Below are positions 27,447 through 35,392 of a stretch of DNA of 64,000 bases, piece after piece (position 1 is the first letter of the stretch; the number at the start of each line of letters is the position of its first letter). This DNA comes from an uncultured Hyphomonadaceae bacterium. GTDB taxonomy: Bacteria; Pseudomonadota; Alphaproteobacteria; Caulobacterales; Hyphomonadaceae. The stretch spans positions 310,001 through 374,000 of the forward strand of contig CAJXOF010000002.1 in the NCBI GenBank assembly GCA_913057945.1, in the 5' to 3' direction. The translations under genes and the position numbers were made by a program. The notes below the pieces were generated by a model. That model was not told the origin of the DNA. It saw nothing but the letters and a program-made list of their open reading frames with translations, and searched no databases.

Positions 27447-28314
27447 CGGAAAATCGATTGCGGCAGATGTCCGCGCAGACGTGGCAAAGGCGGTCAGCCA
27501 GTTGCCGGGCCAGCCGACCCTGGCGGTCGTGCTGGTTGGCGAGGACCCTGCGAGCCAGGTCTATGTGCGCAGCAAGGTACGCCAGACCGAAGAGGTCGGC
27601 ATGATCTCTATCCACCACCGCCTGCCGGACACGGCGAGCCAGTCGGATGTCGAGACCCTGATTGCCAGCCTGAACGCCGATGACAGCGTTGATGGCATCC
27701 TGCTCCAGCTGCCTTTGCCCAAGGGCCTCGATGCCGATGCGGCGATCGAGAAGATCAACCCGGACAAGGATGTCGACGGACTGACCGAAGTGTCCGCCGG
27801 GCGTCTGACGCTCGGCAAGCCGGGCCTGCGCCCATGCACGCCGACCGGCTGCGTGATCCTGGCCAAGCGCGCGCTGGGCGAGGATCTCTCCGGCAAGCAT
27901 GTGGTTGTGATCGGCCGGTCGATCCTTGTCGGCAAACCGGCTGCGCTGCTGTTCCTTGCCGAGAATTGCACCGTCACCATTGCGCATAGCCGCACCAGGG
28001 ATTTGCCCGCGATGTGCCGTCAGGCCGACATTCTGGTGCCCGCCGTTGGACGGCCGCAAATGGTCACGGCCGACTGGGTGAAACCGGGCGCAACCATTAT
28101 CGACGTCGGCATCAACCGGATCGATGCGCCGGAAAAGGGCGAGGGCAAGACCCGTCTGGTGGGCGATGCCGACTATGCCGCGAGCGCGGAAGTCGCCGGG
28201 CATATCACGCCGGTGCCGGGCGGGGTCGGGCCGATGACCATTGCCTGCCTGCTGCGCAACACGGTGCTGGCGGCCTGCGCGCGACGCGGCTGGCCCGTTC
28301 CGGACAGTTTGTGA
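27427..28314 (+). CDS. folD: Methylenetetrahydrofolate dehydrogenase/cyclohydrolase
   Basis: FolD interconverts 5,10-methylene-, methenyl- and 10-formyl-tetrahydrofolate in the cytoplasm, using NADP. ATG 27427 gives 295 residues. Signatures are [16 protein letters not shown] with the Tyr and Lys of the cyclohydrolase site, [14 protein letters not shown], the CTPTGCV turn, the cofactor loop [18 protein letters not shown] and ending [20 protein letters not shown]. The next gene starts inside its stop codon (GTGA), tying an HNH nuclease to this operon. Confidence 0.97.
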   Translation: MSAQVIDGKSIAADVRADVAKAVSQLPGQPTLAVVLVGEDPASQVYVRSKVRQTEEVGMISIHHRLPDTASQSDVETLIASLNADDSVDGILLQLPLPKGLDADAAIEKINPDKDVDGLTEVSAGRLTLGKPGLRPCTPTGCVILAKRALGEDLSGKHVVVIGRSILVGKPAALLFLAENCTVTIAHSRTRDLPAMCRQADILVPAVGRPQMVTADWVKPGATIIDVGINRIDAPEKGEGKTRLVGDADYAASAEVAGHITPVPGGVGPMTIACLLRNTVLAACARRGWPVPDSL

Positions 28315-28565
28315 GCCAGTCCTTTTCTCCGCCGGATACGCCGAAATTCCGGCAACTTTGGCAGAATCAGGAAGGGTTATGTGCCATCTGCAGCAAGCCG
28401 ATGCCGTTGAACCGGGCAGATGTGGCGCATTCCACCCTCTGGAAAAAATGGCGGCCCACCTTCGACCACATCATTCCGCGGGCGCATGAGGGGAGTGACG
28501 AGATCAGCAATCTCCGTCTTGCCCATGCGATCTGCAACAAGCGCCGGGGCACCGGAAAGGGCTAG
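28311..28565 (+). CDS. Small HNH endonuclease-domain protein
   Basis: From GTG 28311, overlapping the folD stop as GTGA, an 84-residue protein is encoded. It has a CAIC pair (C24, C27), [12 protein letters not shown] with the HNH Asp52-His53, N67 in ISNLRLAH, H72, and C75-N76 in [10 protein letters not shown]. This is the HNH/ICEA-type zinc-bound nuclease core, stripped to almost nothing else. The longer in-frame ORF to the left lies antisense in frame to folD and is not used. It shares CTAG stop codons with the convergent LytTR gene. Its target is unknown; it could be a DNA-repair or defence nuclease. Confidence 0.85.
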   Translation: MSQSFSPPDTPKFRQLWQNQEGLCAICSKPMPLNRADVAHSTLWKKWRPTFDHIIPRAHEGSDEISNLRLAHAICNKRRGTGKG

Positions 28566-29311
28566 GCGAGGCCAGCGGCCCGCACGTTCGACTGATAGGT
28601 GCGCGAGACCGGCGCTTCGCGGCCGGATTTCAGGATCAGGAACAGTTTGCCATTGGTGCGCCGCGTGTCGGCGACGCCCCGGTGCGAGACCCACCAGGAG
28701 CGGTGCGTCTGCAGGCCATTGTCCTCGCCCAGTTCCCGGACCGCATCTGCCAGCCGCATCAGGATCAGCCCCTCTCCGCGGTCGGTGTGTACGCGCAGAT
28801 AATGGTCTTCGGCCGAGATGGCCCAGAGGTCTGCGCCGCGATACTTTACGGGCAGGCGCTGCAGGAAGCCGGCCATCCGGTCTTCCGGTTCGGCATCTTC
28901 CAGTTCCGCGAGCCGCCCGGCCCGATCAAACAGAAAGCCCCCCGTCGTGATGACGAGGCAGACGGCCAGCACATAGCCAAACTGGATCGGCAGGTTTCGC
29001 AAGGAGAGCGGCGCGCCCAGTACGGCGAGGAAGATGCACAGCGTCAGGGTAACCGGAATGGCCAGCAGGAGAGAGGCTGTGAGAATTCTCAGGGCGGGAT
29101 GGGCGGTTTTCAGATTCGTGTGAAAAACGAAAGGCACAACCCAATAGGAGGCGACCGATCCGACCAGTATGGTGATGAACCACATCACAAACCGGAGCCA
29201 GACCGGGCCGCCGGTGCCATAGACGCCGAACCAGGTGAAGCCGACGGCCAGCAGGGTTACAATACCAAGCGTCTTTGCGGTGTCTTTGAGGGCTGATGCC
29301 ATCTGAGTCAT
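28562..29311 (-). CDS. Membrane-anchored LytTR family transcriptional regulator
   Basis: The 249-residue protein has about four N-terminal membrane helices (for example LGIVTLLAVGFTWFGVYGTG, MWFITILVGSVASYWVVPF) and a cytoplasmic C-terminal LytTR DNA-binding domain (about residues 150-249: ISAEDHYLRVHTDRGEG, LMRLADAVREL, QTHRSWWVSHRGV). No receiver domain is present, so it probably senses a membrane or periplasmic signal directly. It is divergent from the DUF2141 gene, 156 bases away, the usual arrangement for a regulator and its target. Confidence 0.92.
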   Translation of the reverse strand: MTQMASALKDTAKTLGIVTLLAVGFTWFGVYGTGGPVWLRFVMWFITILVGSVASYWVVPFVFHTNLKTAHPALRILTASLLLAIPVTLTLCIFLAVLGAPLSLRNLPIQFGYVLAVCLVITTGGFLFDRAGRLAELEDAEPEDRMAGFLQRLPVKYRGADLWAISAEDHYLRVHTDRGEGLILMRLADAVRELGEDNGLQTHRSWWVSHRGVADTRRTNGKLFLILKSGREAPVSRTYQSNVRAAGLA

Positions 29312-29467
29312 CCGTTGTGTTTCGCGCTTCGTGAATGGGTGTGGCGGTATTTGGCGAAGGATTCCAGCCCCTCCGCGTAATCACCGTGGCGCGCCCGCTG
29401 AGCACTCTCCACCCTGTTTCCATCACCCCCACCGGGGCGACAGCGCCCAAGCATATGGAGACATGAG

Positions 29468-29890
29468 ATGAACATCAACCGCACTCTGGGACCGATTTTT
29501 GCTACAATCCTTTGGATGTCACCTGCGGCATGGGCCGCAGACCTGACCTTGCAGGTTCAGGGCCTCGGCGAGCCGTCCGGCACGCTTCATGTGGCCGTCT
29601 TCGATGAGGCGGGCTGGTCAGATAATGCGGCCATCGACAGCGCGATTGTCGAACTCGGTGACGGGGCGCCCGAAATTGTCTTCGAGGGGCTCGCGCCCGG
29701 CACCTATGGCGTGAAACTGTTCCAGGACCTTGATGGCGACGGCAAGCTGGGGCGCGGCCCTATTGGCATACCGAACGAACCTTATGGCTTCTCGAATGAC
29801 GCACCCGTCCGGTTCGGCCCACCGAGCTTTGGCCGGGCCGGGTTCGACCTGCCGGCCGAGGGTGCGACCCAGACCCTCACGCTGCGCTGA
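29468..29890 (+). CDS. DUF2141 family secreted protein
   Basis: A 140-residue protein with a Sec signal peptide cleaved after AWA (about residue 23), then a beta-rich domain with the DUF2141 pattern: LTLQVQGLGEPSGTLHVAVF, the turn PGTYGVKLFQDLDGDGKLG and the ending IPNEPYGFSNDAPVRFGPPS. The DLDGDGKL segment could bind calcium like an EF-hand-type loop. Function unknown; family members are periplasmic or secreted. It lies 23 bases before the DUF2306 gene and is divergent from the LytTR regulator. Confidence 0.92.
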   Translation: MNINRTLGPIFATILWMSPAAWAADLTLQVQGLGEPSGTLHVAVFDEAGWSDNAAIDSAIVELGDGAPEIVFEGLAPGTYGVKLFQDLDGDGKLGRGPIGIPNEPYGFSNDAPVRFGPPSFGRAGFDLPAEGATQTLTLR

Positions 29891-29913
29891 GCCAGGCGAG
29901 GAGGAGACAGGCC

Positions 29914-30465
29914 ATGAAGAATCCCGCCCTGACCCTGCCGCGGAAATGGCCGCGTGTTTCATTCGGACGGCCCGGCAATCGCGCCGTCCTCCTGGTCGGC
30001 CTGGCCGCCTATGCGATTATCAGCTGGATGATCCTGAACAGTCCAGACACGCCGCCCGTACGGTTCCGGATTGATCCGGTTCGCCTTGTCGAGGCCTCTG
30101 CGGTCGTGAAGCTGCATGTTGTCGGCGCGCTCAGCGCGTTCGGCATCGGTGCGGCGCTGATGATGGGTGTGAAGGGCAGGGGGCTGCACAAGCGGCTGGG
30201 CTATGCCTGGGTAGTGGCGATGGCCGTCACGGCGATCAGCTCCTTCTTCCTGACAGGGCTCAATGGCAACCAGTTCAGCTGGATTCACGGCCTGTCGGCC
30301 TGGACGATCATTGGCCTGCCGATGGGTCTCGCGGCGGCGCGCCGGAAGGACATTGCCGCCCATCGCAAGCAGATGACCGGCATGTTTACGGGGGGCATGC
30401 TGGTTGCTGGCCTGTTTACCTTCCTGCCGGGCCGGATGATGTGGTCGATATTCTTCGGCGCCTGA
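29914..30465 (+). CDS. DUF2306 family membrane protein
   Basis: The 183-residue polytopic protein has a basic N terminus and about four helices (NRAVLLVGLAAYAIISWMIL, VKLHVVGALSAFGIGAALMM, WVVAMAVTAISSFFLTGL and a C-terminal pair). Conserved His residues (KLHVVG, GLHKRLGYAWV, AAHRKQMTGMF) match the DUF2306 pattern and could ligate heme or metal. Function unknown. It is probably co-transcribed with DUF2141. Confidence 0.88.
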   Translation: MKNPALTLPRKWPRVSFGRPGNRAVLLVGLAAYAIISWMILNSPDTPPVRFRIDPVRLVEASAVVKLHVVGALSAFGIGAALMMGVKGRGLHKRLGYAWVVAMAVTAISSFFLTGLNGNQFSWIHGLSAWTIIGLPMGLAAARRKDIAAHRKQMTGMFTGGMLVAGLFTFLPGRMMWSIFFGA

Positions 30466-30485
30466 CCGGAATAGGCCCTTACCGC

Positions 30486-30533
30486 CCCCTCCAAAGACCG
30501 CTACACCTTGGCAGGTGAGGTCTTTTGGAGGGG
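30486..30533 (+). promoter_or_regulatory. Hairpin that hides the ribosome-binding site of the PhoD-like gene
   Basis: CCCCTCCAAAGACC (30486-30499) pairs with GGTCTTTTGGAGGGG (30519-30533), 14 pairs with one bulged T. Inside, CACCT (30504-30508) pairs with AGGTG (30513-30517) around TGGC. The 3' arm contains the GGAGGGG Shine-Dalgarno of the gene starting at 30538. There is no T-run, so it is not an ordinary terminator. Confidence 0.6.
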
Positions 30534-30537
30534 TAAT

Positions 30538-31710
30538 ATGAAACGTGTTGTCAGTGCAGTTCTCGTTGCAGGTCTTGCCGCATGCCAGGCGCCGGGACCG
30601 ATCACCATTCCGGGCATTACGCGCGCGCCGCAAAGCGCCGAGGACGCGCTGGAAGCCTATTACCGATCCTTGCCGGATGAGTTCTATCCGCGCGCGCCTG
30701 CGGGCCTGTCGCTGCCGGATGGAGATGCGCCCCTGTCACGGGTGCTCGTCGGCTCCTGCCATGATGAAGAGGTCGCAGGCGCGAGCGCCACATTGCAGCG
30801 GGTTGCCTCGGAGGAGGCCGACCTGTTCCTGATGATTGGCGACAATGTCTATGGCGACAAGGACGGTATGGCCTATGCCAACAATCAGGCCGACCTCGAC
30901 GAATTGCGCGAAAGCTTTGCCGACCTCGCCGCGCGGGAGGATTTCAAGGCCGTGCGCGCGGCCCATCCCATGATGGTGGCGTGGGACGATCATGATTACG
31001 GCGCCAATGATGCCGGCCGGGAATTCCCGTTCCGCCGGCTGGCCGAGCGGGTGCATGAGCGGTTCTGGGGGCTGGAGAACAAGGATGTCGGCGCATGGCC
31101 GGGCACCTATTACGCCCGCAGCTTCGGCCCCGAAGGCCAGCGCACACAGATCATCATGCTGGACACACGCTTTTTCCGCTCGCCGCTGACCGCGACGGAC
31201 GAATACGGCGTGACCGGCAAGGAGCGCTACATCCCGTCCTCCGATCCCAATCAGGACATGCTGGGCAATGACCAGTGGACCTGGCTGGAAAACCAGCTGC
31301 AGAAGCCGGCGGATTTGCGCCTGATCGTCTCGTCGATCCAGGTCTTGCCGACCGATGGGCATGGCTGGGAAAGCTGGTCGCGCCTGCCGGCCGAACAGCA
31401 GCGTCTCTACAATCTCATCGGCGAGACAGAGGCCAATGGCGTCGTCTTCGTATCCGGCGACCGGCATACGGCGTTCCTGTACCGCAGTGAGGCGGCGTTG
31501 CCCTATCCGGCCTATGAGCTGACCGCGTCGTCGCTGAATGTTTCCTGGGCCGAGTCCACCGACGAGACCGATACGGCCCAGATCGGGGAAGGCTTCCCGC
31601 CGGACAATTATGGCGCCATCGGCATCGACTGGGCGGCCGGGTCGGTCGAGCTTGAAATAAAAAATGCTGCTGGCGAGACAGTTCGCCAAACAACCGCCCA
31701 ATTCCGGTAG
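30538..31710 (+). CDS. PhoD-like phosphatase (alkaline phosphatase D family), lipoprotein
   Basis: The 390-residue protein starts at ATG 30538 and has a lipoprotein signal with lipobox LAAC (Cys15). The metallophosphatase core includes VLVGSCHDEE, FLMIGDNVYGDKDG, MMVAWDDHDYGANDAG, QIIMLDTRFF and VFVSGDRHTAF, matching the PhoD fold that uses Fe/Ca at the active site. It probably hydrolyses phosphate mono- or diesters in the envelope. Tail residues are ordinary. The ribosome-binding site sits in a long hairpin, and no Pho box is visible before it. Confidence 0.9.
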   Translation: MKRVVSAVLVAGLAACQAPGPITIPGITRAPQSAEDALEAYYRSLPDEFYPRAPAGLSLPDGDAPLSRVLVGSCHDEEVAGASATLQRVASEEADLFLMIGDNVYGDKDGMAYANNQADLDELRESFADLAAREDFKAVRAAHPMMVAWDDHDYGANDAGREFPFRRLAERVHERFWGLENKDVGAWPGTYYARSFGPEGQRTQIIMLDTRFFRSPLTATDEYGVTGKERYIPSSDPNQDMLGNDQWTWLENQLQKPADLRLIVSSIQVLPTDGHGWESWSRLPAEQQRLYNLIGETEANGVVFVSGDRHTAFLYRSEAALPYPAYELTASSLNVSWAESTDETDTAQIGEGFPPDNYGAIGIDWAAGSVELEIKNAAGETVRQTTAQFR

Positions 31711-31747
31711 CTATGGCACGCGGCAACAGAAAGGCCGCCTGTAGATT

Positions 31748-32998
31748 ATGACTGAAACACGTAACGTCTTTGCCATCATCCTGGCGGTGATGATCCTCCA
31801 GATTGCTGGCGGCCTGCTCAGCATGCTGACCCCCCTGGGCCTTGAGGCCCTGGGCACGGCGCCGCAATTCATTGGCGGCATCGCGGCGCTGTATGCGACC
31901 GGCTTCATGCTGGGCGCATGGTCCGCGCCGGCGGCTTTGGCCTCGTTCGGCAATATCCGCCTGTTTGCCGCGGCGGCCGCCGTCACGTCTGCGGGGTCGA
32001 TTGCCTTGTCGCTCTGGTACGAGCCGGGCTTCTGGGCGGTCGTACGGATCGTACAGGGCGTCAGTTTTGCCTATATGTTCACCAGCGTCGAAAGCTGGCT
32101 CGGCCAGGCCGTGCCGGACAAGTCGCGCGGCAATGTCATGGGCATCTACCATACGGGTGCCAAGCTCTCGCTGATGATCGGGCCGTTCTTCGTGGCGGGC
32201 CTGTCGCCCCTCGACAGCCGCGCCTATAGCTGGGCGGCGCTGTTCCTGACGCTGGCGCTGGTGCCGATCTGCCTGACCCAGCAGGAACAGCCCGAAACGC
32301 GCGACCGCACCACGATGCCGCTGGGCAAGCTCTACCGGTTGGCGCCGGCGGCGGTGATCGGCGTGGCACTGGCAGGTGTCATCAATACCGGCACGCTCGC
32401 GCTGTTGCCGATCTATTTCGAGGGGTTTGCGATTGGCGGGGGAGGGACGGCTGCGGCCGCCACGGCCCTGGCCGCTGCCTGGCTTGGCGGGCTCATCATC
32501 CAGTGGCCGGCGGGCCGGTTGTCTGACCGAATCGAACGGCGGCTTGTCATTGCTGTCCTGAGTGCCGTGTCAGGTCTGGCGGCGATGGTGATCGCGATAT
32601 TCGGCCGCAGCTTCGGCGAAATCGGCGTGATGCTGGTGCTGATCGTGTGGGGCGGCGGCGCGCTGACCTTCTACGGCCTGTGCGTGGCGCATGCGATCGA
32701 CCGGACGCCCAAGGGAAAGATTCCGCAAGTCATGTCCGGCCTGCTGTTCATCTGGGCCGGCGGGTCGATTGTCGGGCCGCTCCTGTCCGGTATCGCCATG
32801 CGGGCTGCAGGTGCGACGGGCCTGTTCGGATTGGCGGGCCTGCTGCTTATCCTGTTGGCTTTCATCATGGTCTGGCGGGTTTCCGCACGGGCAGCGCCGG
32901 AAGAGCACCAGCAGGAGGATTGGAGCCCGATCCTGCCCACGCCCATGGCCAGTGTAGAGCTTGATCCCCGCAATCCGGAGCGGGAAGCCGAAACCTGA
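31748..32998 (+). CDS. Major facilitator superfamily transporter (YcaD/CsbX-like)
   Basis: A 416-residue, 12-helix MFS protein. Helix 2-3 carries YATGFMLGAWSAPAALASFG, helix 4-5 FAYMFTSVESWLGQAVPDKS and NVMGIYHTGAKLSLMIGP, close to the YcaD/YfkF-type family (SVxESWL and NRGRVMGIY-like motifs). The central GRLSDRIERR is an MFS signature. Substrate unknown. It ends with a short acidic tail (EEHQQEDWSPILPTP). It follows the PhoD-like gene by 37 bases on the same strand. Confidence 0.9.
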   Translation: MTETRNVFAIILAVMILQIAGGLLSMLTPLGLEALGTAPQFIGGIAALYATGFMLGAWSAPAALASFGNIRLFAAAAAVTSAGSIALSLWYEPGFWAVVRIVQGVSFAYMFTSVESWLGQAVPDKSRGNVMGIYHTGAKLSLMIGPFFVAGLSPLDSRAYSWAALFLTLALVPICLTQQEQPETRDRTTMPLGKLYRLAPAAVIGVALAGVINTGTLALLPIYFEGFAIGGGGTAAAATALAAAWLGGLIIQWPAGRLSDRIERRLVIAVLSAVSGLAAMVIAIFGRSFGEIGVMLVLIVWGGGALTFYGLCVAHAIDRTPKGKIPQVMSGLLFIWAGGSIVGPLLSGIAMRAAGATGLFGLAGLLLILLAFIMVWRVSARAAPEEHQQEDWSPILPTPMASVELDPRNPEREAET

Positions 32999-33022
32999 GT
33001 ACAAAGTTGAGTACTCAGCTGG

Positions 33023-33050
33023 TTTACGGGCCTGCCAAGCCTGTTATATA
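33023..33050 (+). promoter_or_regulatory. Putative sucC promoter
   Basis: TTTACG (33023-33028), a 16-base spacer, then TATATA (33045-33050) is followed by a ~70-base leader to the sucC ATG. Just upstream, GAGTAC, AAAGTT, GAGTACTC (about 32997-33016) holds a direct repeat and a perfect palindrome, a possible operator. Assigned from pattern only. Confidence 0.4.
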
Positions 33051-33121
33051 GCGCGGACGATCAAACGGGCCGGCCCTGTGCCGGCTCTTTCCGCAAGCCA
33101 GGGCAGACAAGGCAAGTTTCC

Positions 33122-34318
33122 ATGAACATACACGAATACCAGGCCAAGGCCGTGCTGAAATCTTTCGGCGCTCCAGTGGCAGAAGGCGTACCCGTTCTTT
33201 CTCTCGATGATGTGCAAAAGGCGGTCGATACGCTGCCGGGGCCGCTCTGGGTCGTGAAGTCCCAAATTCATGCTGGTGGACGCGGCAAGGGCAAGTTCCT
33301 CGAAGCGGAAGCTGGCGAGAAGGGCGGCGTTCGCCTCGCCTTCTCCAAGGAAGACGTTCTTGAGCACGCCAAGGCGATGCTGGGCCATCACCTCGTCACC
33401 GCGCAAACCAGCGACGCTGGCAAGCAGGTCAACCGCCTCTACATCGAAGACGGCGCCGATATTGACCGCGAACTCTATCTCTCCCTGCTGGTCGACCGCG
33501 CCACGGGCCGTCCGGCCTTCGTCGCCTCCACCGAAGGCGGCATGGACATCGAGGAAGTCGCGCACGAGACGCCCGAGAAAATCCTCACCCTGCCAATCGA
33601 CCCGACCGCTGGCGTGACCGATGCCGATGCGGCGCAGCTCTGCGACGCACTGAAGCTCGACGGCGCCGCCCGCGAAGACGGCATGAAACTGTTCCCGATC
33701 CTCTACAAGGCCTTCATCGAGAAGGACATGGCGATGCTCGAGATCAACCCGCTGATCGTCATGGAAAATGGCCGTCTGCGCGTCCTCGACGCCAAGGTCA
33801 GCTTCGACGGCAACGCCTTGTTCCGCCACCCCGACATTGTCGAGCTGCGTGACACGACCGAGGAAGACGAAAAAGAGATCGAGGCCTCCGAATGGGACCT
33901 CGCCTATATCGCCCTCGACGGCACGATCGGCTGCATGGTCAACGGCGCAGGCCTGGCCATGGCGACGATGGACATCATCAAGCTGTACGGCGAAGAGCCG
34001 GCAAACTTCTGTGACGTTGGCGGCGGCGCCAATGCCGAGAAAGTTGCGGCAGCCTTCAAGATCATCATGAAGGACCCGAACGTGAAGGGCATCCTCGTGA
34101 ACATCTTCGGCGGCATCATGAAATGTGACGTCATCGCCGAAGGCGTGATCGCCGCGGTGAAGGAAACCAACCTCGCTGTGCCGCTGGTTGTTCGCCTCGA
34201 AGGTACGAACGTCGAAATGGGCAAGGAAATCATCAAGAATTCCGGCCTGAACGTCATCCCCGCCGATGACCTCGACGACGCCGCCCAGAAAATTGTTGCC
34301 GCTGTGAAAGAGGCCTAA
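33122..34318 (+). CDS. sucC: Succinyl-CoA ligase (ADP-forming), beta subunit
   Basis: SucC binds nucleotide and, with SucD, interconverts succinyl-CoA and succinate in the TCA cycle. The 398-residue protein begins with [19 protein letters not shown], the family start, followed by the ATP-grasp domain ([20 protein letters not shown]) and the C-terminal CoA-ligase domain with [19 protein letters not shown]. Length and order are typical. The sucD start lies six bases after the stop. Confidence 0.98.
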   Translation: MNIHEYQAKAVLKSFGAPVAEGVPVLSLDDVQKAVDTLPGPLWVVKSQIHAGGRGKGKFLEAEAGEKGGVRLAFSKEDVLEHAKAMLGHHLVTAQTSDAGKQVNRLYIEDGADIDRELYLSLLVDRATGRPAFVASTEGGMDIEEVAHETPEKILTLPIDPTAGVTDADAAQLCDALKLDGAAREDGMKLFPILYKAFIEKDMAMLEINPLIVMENGRLRVLDAKVSFDGNALFRHPDIVELRDTTEEDEKEIEASEWDLAYIALDGTIGCMVNGAGLAMATMDIIKLYGEEPANFCDVGGGANAEKVAAAFKIIMKDPNVKGILVNIFGGIMKCDVIAEGVIAAVKETNLAVPLVVRLEGTNVEMGKEIIKNSGLNVIPADDLDDAAQKIVAAVKEA

Positions 34319-34324
34319 GCAAAC

Positions 34325-35227
34325 ATGTCCATTCTCATCGACAAATCTACCAAGATCATCGTCCAAGGCCTGACCGGCAATACCGGTTCGTTCCACACCA
34401 ATCAGGCGCTGGAATATTACGGCACCCAGATGGTTGCCGGGACGCACCCGAAAAAAGCTGGCCAGAAATGGGCTGCCGACAATGGCACCGAACTGCCGAT
34501 CTTCGCCAATGCCGGTGAAGCCGCCAAGGCAACCGGCGCCAATGCGTCCGTGATCTATGTGCCGCCAGCCGGCGCAGCGGCCGCCATCGAAGAAGCCATC
34601 GACGCGGAAATCCCGCTGATCGTCTGCATCACCGAGGGCGTTCCTGTGCTCGACATGGTGCGCGTGAAGGCGAAACTGGAAAAATCCAGCTCGCGCCTGA
34701 TCGGTCCGAACTGCCCCGGCCTGCTGACGCCGGAACAGTGCAAGATCGGCATCATGCCCGGCAAGATCTTCCAGAAGGGCACCGTCGGCGTCGTATCGCG
34801 CTCCGGTACGCTGACCTATGAAGCCGTCTACCAGACCTCGCAGGCGGGCCTCGGCCAGACCTCTGCGGTAGGCATTGGCGGCGATCCGGTCAAGGGCACC
34901 GAGTTCATCGACGTGCTGGACATGTTCCTGTCCGACGACGAGACCCAATCGATCATCATGATCGGTGAAATTGGCGGCAGCGCCGAAGAGGAAGCTGCGC
35001 AATTCCTGATCGACGAAGCCAAAAAGGGTCGGAAAAAACCGATGGTCGGCTTTATTGCGGGCCGGACTGCGCCGAAAGGGCGTACGATGGGCCATGCCGG
35101 TGCTATCGTTTCAGGCGGCCAGGGCGATGCCGAGAGCAAGATCGCGGCGATGGAAGAGGCGGGTATTCGCGTCTCCCCGTCGCCCGCTCGTCTCGGTACG
35201 ACCATGGTCGACGTATTGAAGGGCTAG
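34325..35227 (+). CDS. sucD: Succinyl-CoA ligase (ADP-forming), alpha subunit
   Basis: SucD binds CoA and carries the phosphohistidine. The 300-residue protein starts [20 protein letters not shown] and contains the CoA-binding [20 protein letters not shown], the nucleotide-fold [20 protein letters not shown], and the active-site histidine in [16 protein letters not shown]. Cotranscribed with sucC, in the alphaproteobacterial sucCD-sucAB cluster (the mdh gene often found upstream is not in the window here). Confidence 0.98.
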   Translation: MSILIDKSTKIIVQGLTGNTGSFHTNQALEYYGTQMVAGTHPKKAGQKWAADNGTELPIFANAGEAAKATGANASVIYVPPAGAAAAIEEAIDAEIPLIVCITEGVPVLDMVRVKAKLEKSSSRLIGPNCPGLLTPEQCKIGIMPGKIFQKGTVGVVSRSGTLTYEAVYQTSQAGLGQTSAVGIGGDPVKGTEFIDVLDMFLSDDETQSIIMIGEIGGSAEEEAAQFLIDEAKKGRKKPMVGFIAGRTAPKGRTMGHAGAIVSGGQGDAESKIAAMEEAGIRVSPSPARLGTTMVDVLKG

Positions 35228-35249
35228 CGCCCGGATATACATCTAAGCC

Positions 35250-35338
35250 AGGACGGCCCGTCCGGGCCAGTCTGGCGAGGCCAGCATCTGTCCCCGCACA
35301 GGCCGTCCTAGAGAACTTCAGTCCCGGTAGGAACCGGG
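35250..35338 (+). promoter_or_regulatory. Structured spacer between sucD and sucA
   Basis: AGGACGGCC (35250-35258) is exactly complementary to GGCCGTCCT (35301-35309), with a GGCC..GGCC arrangement inside. A second hairpin, CCCGGT (35323-35328) with ACCGGG (35333-35338), is followed by a weak T-run (TATTTTGTT). Together they could form an attenuator or processing site between sucCD and sucAB. A known riboswitch class is not recognised. Confidence 0.4.
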
Positions 35339-35392
35339 CAAGTATTTTGTTCCTTAATGTCAGGGAGCAGGTCCCAAAGGACGGATTGAAAA

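Noticed and set aside
27150..28565. HNH gene read as part of a mobile element
   Set aside because: No integrase, repeats or base-composition change; it is tightly coupled to core genes.
33044..35095. 683-residue minus-strand ORF opposite sucC and sucD
   Set aside because: Pure antisense shadow of two certain genes across their junction, with no domain signature.
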